A stretch of DNA of 64,000 nucleotides, from assembly GCF_002352765.1 (NCBI RefSeq), contig NZ_KZ293963.1:205144-269143 (forward strand), read 5' to 3'. Within the stretch, counting starts at the first letter, position 1; the number at the start of each line of letters is the position of its first letter. Source of the DNA: Alteribacter populi (lineage in GTDB: Bacteria; Bacillota; Bacilli; Bacillales; Salisediminibacteriaceae). Under the pieces are notes generated by a model that searched no databases, had not been told where the DNA came from, and worked only from the letters and a program-made list of their open reading frames with translations. Of this stretch, positions 58,344-64,000 are shown one piece after another. The translations under genes and the position numbers were made by a program.

Positions 58344-59893
58344 TGGACATGTTTGATAAAATTAATGAACTATATGATAAACGAAGGGCCATCGAGCTAG
58401 GCGGTGGCGATGAACGAATCGAAAAACAACATGAAAAAGGTAAATTGACCGCGCGTGAACGAATTAATTTACTAGTAGATGAAGGAACATTTGTTGAACT
58501 TAATCCGTTTATTGAGCACAGATGTCTTGACTTTGGCATGGAACAAGGGTCTGCGCCAGGAGAAGGGGTCGTTACTGGATACGGGAAAGTAGATGGACGG
58601 ACGATTTTTCTGTTTGCTCAAGATTTCACCGTGTATGGTGGAGCCTTAGGTGAAATGCATGCAAAGAAAATTGCCCAGGCAATGGATTTAGCTGTAAAAA
58701 ATAAGGCGCCATTCGTTGGGTTAAATGATTCGGGCGGTGCTCGAATTCAAGAAGGTGTGCTGTCTCTTGATGGATATGGACACGTTTTCTATCGAAATTC
58801 GATTTATTCAGGTGTTATTCCACAAATTTCTGTCATTATGGGGCCGTGTGCCGGTGGAGCTGTATATTCACCCGCAATCACAGATTTCGTATTTATGGTT
58901 GAAAATACGAGTCAGATGTTTATTACCGGACCTAAAGTCATCGAAACCGTCACTGGAGAGCAAATAAGTAGTGAAGAACTTGGCGGAGCTTCTGTTCACG
59001 GTGCGATCAGCGGCAATGCTCATTTTTCATGTTCTACAGAAGAAGCAGCCTTACAGGGAGTACGGGAGTTATTAAGCTATTTACCGCAGCATAATGAAGA
59101 ATTTGCACCAATGAAAGAAATCACCAATGATCAACGTGATTTTCTGCATGATATTCCCGATGTTGTACCCATTGATCCTTCAAGACCTTACGATGTTCGG
59201 AAAGCACTAGAGATGGTAGTAGATGAAGGCTCCTTTATGGAAGTGCATGCTAAGTTTGCGAAAAATGCCGTTGTTGGATTTGCTCGAATTGATGGCCGTT
59301 CTGTTGGCCTAGTAGCAAATCAGCCAAAAGTGATGGCAGGTGGACTGGATATTGATTCTTCTGATAAAATTTCACGATTTATCAGGCTTTGTGACTGCTT
59401 TAATATCCCGCTGATTACTTTTGAAGATGTAACAGGATTCTTTCCAGGCGTTAAGCAGGAGCATGGCGGAATCATTCGTCACGGAGCTAAAATTCTATAT
59501 GCCTACTCAGAGGCGACAGTACCAAAAATTACAGTAATCACGCGAAAAGCATACGGTGGAGCGTACGTGGCATTGAATAGTAAAGCGATCGGTGCTGATC
59601 TCGTTTTTGCTTGGCCGAATGCAGAAATAGCAGTAATGGGCCCCCATGGAGCCGCGAATATTATTTTTGCAAAAGAAATTCGCGAAAGTGAAAGCCCAGA
59701 AGAGACCCGTCAAGGTAAGATCGAAGAATATCGAGAAAAATTTGCGAATCCTTATGTTGCTGCAGCAAACGGGATGGTCGATGATGTGATCGATCCAAGA
59801 GAGACAAGAGTTAAGCTTATTCAAAGTCTCGACATGCTGCAGAAAAAGTCAGAAGAGCGTCCATATAAAAAACACGGAAATATTCCGTTATAG
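58343..59893 (+). CDS. yqjD: Propionyl-CoA carboxylase beta (carboxyltransferase) subunit, YqjD
   Basis: 516 residues, crotonase-fold acyl-CoA carboxyltransferase. KGKLTARERINLLVDEGTF at the start, the oxyanion glycines in GLNDSGGARIQEG and MGPCAGGAVYSPAI, and the biotin-side GGAYVALNSK are present. It likely makes methylmalonyl-CoA from propionyl-CoA. No biotin carboxylase or carrier is adjacent, so AccC/AccB or others must serve it. It could alternatively act as a decarboxylase. Confidence 0.9.
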   Translation: MDMFDKINELYDKRRAIELGGGDERIEKQHEKGKLTARERINLLVDEGTFVELNPFIEHRCLDFGMEQGSAPGEGVVTGYGKVDGRTIFLFAQDFTVYGGALGEMHAKKIAQAMDLAVKNKAPFVGLNDSGGARIQEGVLSLDGYGHVFYRNSIYSGVIPQISVIMGPCAGGAVYSPAITDFVFMVENTSQMFITGPKVIETVTGEQISSEELGGASVHGAISGNAHFSCSTEEAALQGVRELLSYLPQHNEEFAPMKEITNDQRDFLHDIPDVVPIDPSRPYDVRKALEMVVDEGSFMEVHAKFAKNAVVGFARIDGRSVGLVANQPKVMAGGLDIDSSDKISRFIRLCDCFNIPLITFEDVTGFFPGVKQEHGGIIRHGAKILYAYSEATVPKITVITRKAYGGAYVALNSKAIGADLVFAWPNAEIAVMGPHGAANIIFAKEIRESESPEETRQGKIEEYREKFANPYVAAANGMVDDVIDPRETRVKLIQSLDMLQKKSEERPYKKHGNIPL

Positions 59894-60000
59894 TTAGGGT
59901 TGCGAGGGTTCCTGGGTTTGAAAAAACTCTTACAGGGACAAAGGAAAGGGAGTTTGTTATACTAAGAGAGCAAAGAGACGATAGTATTGGAGGCAATGGA

Positions 60001-61116
60001 ATGATCAATCAACAGCGGTTAGTCGATGAGTTTACGGAGCTTGTTAAGATCGATTCGGAAACAAAGTATGAAACAGAGATTGCAAAAGTATTAAAGGAAA
60101 AATTTGAAGCGTTAGGTGTACTCGTCAAAGAAGATGATACGACTTCTGTAACCGGGCACGGAGCGGGTAACTTAATTTGTACACTCGAAGGTCCAAAAGA
60201 CGTAGATCCTATTTATTTTACCTCTCATATGGATACGGTTGTACCTGGAAAAGGTGTCAACCCGATAATGGAAGACGGATACATAAAGACAGATGGTTCT
60301 ACCATACTCGGAGCTGATGATAAGGCGGGACTAGCTGCAATTTTAGAAGCGATTCGCGTCTTACAGGAAAACAATATTGAGCACGGAACGATTCAATTTA
60401 TCATTACAGTGGGGGAAGAATCCGGTCTTGTAGGAGCAAAAGCATTAGATCCGGCTGATATTGTTGCCAAATATGGATTTGCTCTCGATAGTGACGGGAA
60501 AGTAGGAAATATTATCGTAGCTGCTCCGACACAAGCAAAAATAAAAGCTGCGGTTTACGGAAAAACGGCTCATGCAGGGGTAGCGCCGGAAAAAGGCGTT
60601 TCTGCGATTACCGTAGCCTCAAAGGCAATTGCCCGTATGCCTCTCGGTCGTATAGATGAAGAAACTACAGCAAATATCGGTCGTTTTGAAGGTGGAAGCC
60701 AGACGAACATTGTTTGTGATCGTGTTGATATTCTCGCTGAAGCTCGTTCATTAGTTGCACCAAAAATGGAAGAGCAAGTTGCCAAAATGAAATCAGCATT
60801 TGAAGAAGTAGCTGAAGAGATGGGCGGTCGTGCAGACGTAGAGATTGATGTTATGTACGCTGGCTTTAAGCACGAAGAAGGCGATGCCATTGTAGAGACA
60901 GCGAAAAAAGCAGTTCAAGCTGTCGGACGTGAACCGAAGCTTCTTCAAAGTGGAGGCGGAAGTGACGCGAACATTATTGCAGGACACGGTGTGCCGACGA
61001 TCAACCTCGGCGTTGGTTATGAAGAAATTCATACGACAAATGAGCGAATGCCAATTAAAGAACTAAATAAAACAGCAGAACTGGTTGTAGCTTTAGTTAA
61101 AGAAGCAGCTAAATAA
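60001..61116 (+). CDS. yqjE: M20/M28 family tripeptidase-like metallopeptidase YqjE
   Basis: 371 residues, PepT-like. The zinc ligands and catalytic residues lie in TSHMDTVVPG, LGADDKAGLAA, TVGEESGLVGA, ALDSDGKVG and EEIHTTNERM. A dimerisation lid with KTAHAGVAPEKG is inserted. It is a cytoplasmic aminopeptidase, conserved behind yqjD. GGAGGCAATGG precedes the ATG. Confidence 0.92.
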   Translation: MINQQRLVDEFTELVKIDSETKYETEIAKVLKEKFEALGVLVKEDDTTSVTGHGAGNLICTLEGPKDVDPIYFTSHMDTVVPGKGVNPIMEDGYIKTDGSTILGADDKAGLAAILEAIRVLQENNIEHGTIQFIITVGEESGLVGAKALDPADIVAKYGFALDSDGKVGNIIVAAPTQAKIKAAVYGKTAHAGVAPEKGVSAITVASKAIARMPLGRIDEETTANIGRFEGGSQTNIVCDRVDILAEARSLVAPKMEEQVAKMKSAFEEVAEEMGGRADVEIDVMYAGFKHEEGDAIVETAKKAVQAVGREPKLLQSGGGSDANIIAGHGVPTINLGVGYEEIHTTNERMPIKELNKTAELVVALVKEAAK

Positions 61117-61122
61117 AACAGT

Positions 61123-61166
61123 AAAACCCTCTTTAAAAAGGACTACTTTTTAAGAGGGTTTTTTGT
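61123..61166 (+). terminator. Terminator after yqjE
   Basis: AAAACCCTCTT pairs with AAGAGGGTTTT, with a second inner stem TTAAAAAG/CTTTTTAA, followed by TTTTG. Confidence 0.9.
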
Positions 61167-61223
61167 TTTGCTTTTAAAAAGTACAAGAACAACTAAGGAT
61201 GACCATTTGTGAAAAAGTGTGAC

Positions 61224-61268
61224 AAATTGTGGGTTTTAACACACAATTTGGCGAATTATGGTATTATA
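61224..61268 (+). promoter_or_regulatory. Palindrome and extended -10 upstream of the MarR-type gene
   Basis: AAATTGTG (61224-61231) and CACAATTT (61242-61249) form perfect arms around ten bases. TGGTATTAT (TATTAT at 61262-61267) is an extended -10. The palindrome sits where the -35 would be, as expected for an autoregulatory operator. Confidence 0.5.
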
Positions 61269-61315
61269 AAAGAATCTGATCTACTAAACTATACAAGTTA
61301 AGGAGTCGTGACCTC

Positions 61316-61789
61316 ATGGAAGATTACCGCAATTATCACCTTCTAATGAATTATATAAGAGGCATTGCCAAAATACTTGAAGAAGAATGGCAGGCGAGCG
61401 CTCGAGATCGAGGCCTGACACTAGCTGAACAACACGTAATGTGGATTGTTTACTTAGAGGAACGAGCTTCTATTTCTACAATTGCAAAAGTGGGGCTGTG
61501 GGATCGCTCCACAGTTATGCAAGTAATTAAGCGTCTTCTGAATAAAGGTTTTGTAAAAGTACTCAAAGATGAAAGGGATCTCCGTGTCTCCTATGTGATG
61601 TTAACAGATGAAGGATTAGTAAAGCGCGGAGAAACACAAGAAGGAACCTTTCGATTATTCGATTTTATTGAATCCTATAAGAAAGATCATCCTTCTTTTA
61701 TCGAAGATCTCGTCACTTTTCATCGTGAGGCCAACCAAGAATTTCATGGAAAAGAGTTCGTTGATTGGGTGGAAAGAACAGCAAAATAG
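61316..61789 (+). CDS. MarR family regulator, ScoC/Hpr-like
   Basis: 157 residues. The winged helix-turn-helix spans about residues 35-105 (ASISTIAKVGLWDRSTVMQVIKRL, then DERDLRVSYVMLTDEG). The start of the wing domain, LTLAEQHVMWIVYLEE, resembles ScoC, but the protein is shorter than B. subtilis ScoC (203) and lacks its C-terminal extension. Whether it controls proteases and sporulation like ScoC is unknown. A palindrome upstream suggests self-control. Confidence 0.75.
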   Translation: MEDYRNYHLLMNYIRGIAKILEEEWQASARDRGLTLAEQHVMWIVYLEERASISTIAKVGLWDRSTVMQVIKRLLNKGFVKVLKDERDLRVSYVMLTDEGLVKRGETQEGTFRLFDFIESYKKDHPSFIEDLVTFHREANQEFHGKEFVDWVERTAK

Positions 61790-61866
61790 AAAGTAAATGA
61801 TATCACAACATTAGGACAAGTATTAAGAAACAAGTTCGCATAGATTGTTGTTTTATATTGATAAAT

Positions 61867-62005
61867 CGAAGGAGCGAAAGGCGGCGACTCCAGCGGGAAA
61901 AGCAACAATGGATGTCGCACTTATGCTCCTGAGGTGAAAGCGTCTGCCTGTAGCGGATTTGAGTGATATTTTGATCAAAAAACAACAAACTTTACGAGAA
62001 CAGCT
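61867..62005 (+). repeat. GC-rich intergenic repeat with 31-bp tail
   Basis: It begins GGAGCGAAAGGCGGCGACTCC, contains GCGGGAAAAGC and GTCTGCCTGTAGCGG, and ends in the 31-bp sequence shared with 39599 and 50241. The region 61790-62092 has no gene. Confidence 0.75.
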
Positions 62006-62092
62006 TTAAGTATCAAGGTATATTTCCCTTGAACGGGCGGTGTGAAGGGAGCTGCCCCCATACAACTCTTTTCAAAAAGAGCCAGCGGTTAC

Positions 62093-62293
62093 TTATTGAA
62101 GTAAACCATCCGGCTCCTCTACTTCACCAAATTCCATAGATTCTAATATCAACTCTTCCGAATACCCTATTCTATCAGAAAGCTGCTCTATAGAAGGAGA
62201 AGGCCACTCGTTTTGTGCATAGTATTTTAAGGCTTCGACAATTAAGGACAGAACCGAATTATAGATGGTCTGGTTTTGGACAATTTCCGTCAT
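62093..62293 (-). CDS. Small protein resembling sigma-70 region 3, 66 residues
   Basis: Not a family I can name. The second half, PSPSIEQLSDRIGYSEELILESMEFG, closely follows the pattern of region 3 of group 3 sigma factors (P-x-I-x-E-L-A-x-x-L-x-V-S-E-E-E-V-x-E-A-x-E). No region 2 or 4 is present. It could bind RNA polymerase or be the end product of gene decay. AAAGGTGG lies nine bases before the ATG at 62293, so it is probably translated. Divergent from dinB. Confidence 0.65.
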   Translation of the reverse strand: MTEIVQNQTIYNSVLSLIVEALKYYAQNEWPSPSIEQLSDRIGYSEELILESMEFGEVEEPDGLLQ

Positions 62294-62488
62294 CAATTAT
62301 GACCACCTTTCATTTTATTTCATTTATCATATCATACTCTTGCACTCCAAAAAGCTTGAGGAATCTATTAAATAGTAAAAAATAGTGCCTTTCCATAGGG
62401 GACTATTTTTTGGGTTTATGAATAAATTGACGAACAACATTTGATTATTTTCGCTGTTCTGTTCATGATAAAAGGAGGAGGGGGTACG

Positions 62489-63769
62489 ATGGAAAGAAAA
62501 GAAAAAAAGCGAGGGCGAATTATTTTTCATGTTGACATGAACAGCTTCTATGCCTCTGTGGAAGCAGCATATGATCCTGATTTAAAAGGGAAGCCACTGG
62601 CGATTGCCGGCAATGTAGAAGAACGCAAAGGTATTGTCGTCACTGCGAGTTATGAGGCTAGAGCTATGGGTGTAAAGCCACCGATGCCTCTTTGGGAAGC
62701 AAAGAAAAATTGCCCACAACTCATCGTAAGAACACCGGACTTTGATAAATATCGTAAAGCTTCGACTCATATGTTTCAAATGCTTTATGAATATACCCCT
62801 CTTGTAGAGCCTGTTTCCATCGACGAAGGATATATGGATGTGACTTATTCTGACACACATTTTTCTCCTCTTGAAATGGCAAAGCATATCCAAAACCGGT
62901 TATTGAATGAATTGAGCCTGCCTTCAAGCATTGGTATAGCCCCTAACAAATTTTTAGCGAAAATGGCCAGTGATATGAAAAAGCCTATGGGAATTACCGT
63001 TTTACGTAAGCGGCAAGTAAGGGAGATTCTTTGGCCATTACCTGTTATTGAAATGCATGGTATTGGAGAAAAAACTGCAGAAAAACTAAAAAAATTAAAT
63101 ATACAGACGATAGGTCAGCTTGCTTTAACAGATCCAAATAAGCTCAAGTTAACATTGGGTATTTCCGGGTTGAAGCTTCATGAACGTGCACATGGAATTG
63201 ATCAGCGTATCGTAGATCCGGATTCGGTAGGAGACTTCAAAAGTATAGGTAATTCAACAACGATGCCAGAGGACATAACCGATCCCGCAAAAATTAGAAA
63301 AATACTAATGAATCTAGCGGACTCGGTGGCACGAAGAATGAGAAAAAAAGGTGTCTACGCAGGAAATGTGCAGTTGACAATCCGCTACCACGACCGGAAA
63401 ACAATCACTCGTAGTAAAAAATTACCTTATCCAGTCAGTTCTCACCAGGACTTGTATGAAGCTGCCTGGCGCCTCTGTGAACAGTATTGGTCACATGAAC
63501 CGATTCGATTATTAGGAGTGACAGGGATGGATTTGGTTGAAAAAGGCCATGCCTACAAACAGTTAGATTTATTTTCATATGAAAAAGACATGAAAAATGA
63601 CCAACTAACGACAACGGTAGATAAGATCAGAGATAAATTTGGTGAGAACATATTGTTAAAAGGAGCTCAACTTTCAGAGGACCGTAGTGACCTATTGCGG
63701 GATAAAAAACGACGAGGCACTAGTTTAGAAAAAGATTTTTTAGGTGATCATCTATTTGATGATGAGTAA
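62489..63769 (+). CDS. dinB: DNA polymerase IV (Y family)
   Basis: 426 residues, translesion polymerase (YqjH/PolY1 type). FHVDMNSFYASVE holds the first metal aspartate (Asp16) and VEPVSIDEGYMDVT the catalytic Asp-Glu. A helix-hairpin-helix (MHGIGEKTAEKLKKLNIQTIGQLA) and the little-finger domain follow. QLDLFSYEKD is the beta-clamp binding motif. AAAGGAGGAGG precedes ATG 62489; the in-frame ATG at 62441 is not needed. Confidence 0.97.
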   Translation: MERKEKKRGRIIFHVDMNSFYASVEAAYDPDLKGKPLAIAGNVEERKGIVVTASYEARAMGVKPPMPLWEAKKNCPQLIVRTPDFDKYRKASTHMFQMLYEYTPLVEPVSIDEGYMDVTYSDTHFSPLEMAKHIQNRLLNELSLPSSIGIAPNKFLAKMASDMKKPMGITVLRKRQVREILWPLPVIEMHGIGEKTAEKLKKLNIQTIGQLALTDPNKLKLTLGISGLKLHERAHGIDQRIVDPDSVGDFKSIGNSTTMPEDITDPAKIRKILMNLADSVARRMRKKGVYAGNVQLTIRYHDRKTITRSKKLPYPVSSHQDLYEAAWRLCEQYWSHEPIRLLGVTGMDLVEKGHAYKQLDLFSYEKDMKNDQLTTTVDKIRDKFGENILLKGAQLSEDRSDLLRDKKRRGTSLEKDFLGDHLFDDE

Positions 63770-63797
63770 GAACCATAAACTGGTTCTTTATTTTTTT
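63769..63797 (+). terminator. Terminator after dinB
   Basis: AAGAACCA pairs with TGGTTCTT around TAAAC, followed by a T-run. Confidence 0.88.
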
Positions 63798-63798
63798 G

Positions 63799-64000
63799 TC
63801 GTTTAGGAATTTATATTTGCTTAGGTTGTCGATAACTTTTTAGTAATTGGAGGCTGCTGAATAAGTAGAATACGCCTACATGGCAAGAGGATATGCTCTT
63901 TCTCATGGAGAGAATCTGCAAGGAAATAACTTTTCTTTTGCTAAAAGCCTTGGCTTGATTTTGAGAGAGCCAAGGGTGCTGCTGCAATGGCGGAGACTCC
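63799..64000 (+). repeat. Second copy of the 54-bp repeat plus the start of a GC-rich element
   Basis: 63799-63852 repeats 50065-50118 with one mismatch. The flanking sequence then diverges. The window ends in GGCGGAGACTCC, close to GGCGGCGACTCC in the repeat at 61867, so another copy of that element probably continues beyond the edge. Confidence 0.75.

Noticed and set aside
1..64000. Prophage, plasmid origin, restriction or defence island
   Set aside because: Gene order follows the conserved Bacillaceae core chromosome; no phage structural, replication initiator, methyltransferase-restriction or defence genes were seen.

Overview
The window is a stretch of chromosome from a low-to-mid G+C Gram-positive endospore former of the family Bacillaceae. 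The spo0A, spoIVB and complete spoIIIA loci, the gene order and the Shine-Dalgarno-rich starts all point there. The order follows the Bacillus subtilis gcv-yqh-spoIIIA-acc-fol-spo0A-bkd-yqj region closely. Several additions are absent from B. subtilis: an OLE RNA with its membrane protein gene, a vitamin B12-dependent ribonucleotide reductase, methylmalonyl-CoA mutase, and an MraY-like gene behind steA. These resemble alkaliphilic or halophilic relatives such as B. halodurans. The genus cannot be fixed from the sequence alone.

Layout. 1-3.3 kb: the 3' end of gcvPB, a decayed ISL3-type insertion, then yqhL and lipM (glycine cleavage and lipoate supply). 3.3-6.8 kb: a gene-poor stretch with a GC-rich repeat and two NrdR boxes, then nrdJ. 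7-14.4 kb: mntR, a patatin-like lipase, a degenerate PAP2-like membrane protein, yqhP, yqhQ, yqhR, aroQ, yqhT, efp and yqhV. 14.4-19.8 kb: spoIIIAA-AH, the mother-cell channel operon, with a candidate sigma-E promoter. 20-27 kb: accBC, yqhY, nusB, folD, xseAB and ispA. 27.1-28.4 kb: OLE RNA and oapA. 28.4-36.4 kb: dxs, tlyA, ahrC, recN, spoIVB and spo0A. 36.5-39.5 kb: steA, a GT2 glycosyltransferase, an MraY-like transferase and yqzF. 39.6-50 kb: bkdR and the sigma-54 branched-chain keto acid operon ptb-bcd-buk-lpdV-bkdAA-bkdAB-bkdB. 50-55.3 kb: a small secreted protein, a Zur-type promoter with an orphan zinc-binding lipoprotein, brxB, tRNA-Arg(UCG), yqjA, yqjB and a 29-codon prli42-like gene. 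55.8-61.1 kb: the propionyl-CoA/methylmalonyl-CoA genes and an M20 peptidase. 61.3-64 kb: a MarR/ScoC-like regulator, a small sigma-region-3-like protein, dinB and repeats.

How the genes work together. The bkd operon turns valine, isoleucine and leucine keto acids into acyl-CoAs. Propionyl-CoA from isoleucine and valine can then go through the carboxylase, epimerase and mutase genes at 55.8-59.9 kb to succinyl-CoA. The mutase and NrdJ both need adenosylcobalamin. IspA and Dxs serve isoprenoid synthesis and flank the OLE RNA-OapA pair.

The strongest finds are OLE RNA/oapA; the complete regulatory layout before ptb (33-bp palindrome, cre-like site, -24/-12 promoter); paired NrdR boxes before nrdJ; a fused cobalamin-binding/epimerase protein; a PAP2 homologue without catalytic motifs; a prli42-like micro-gene; and several families of short intergenic repeats.
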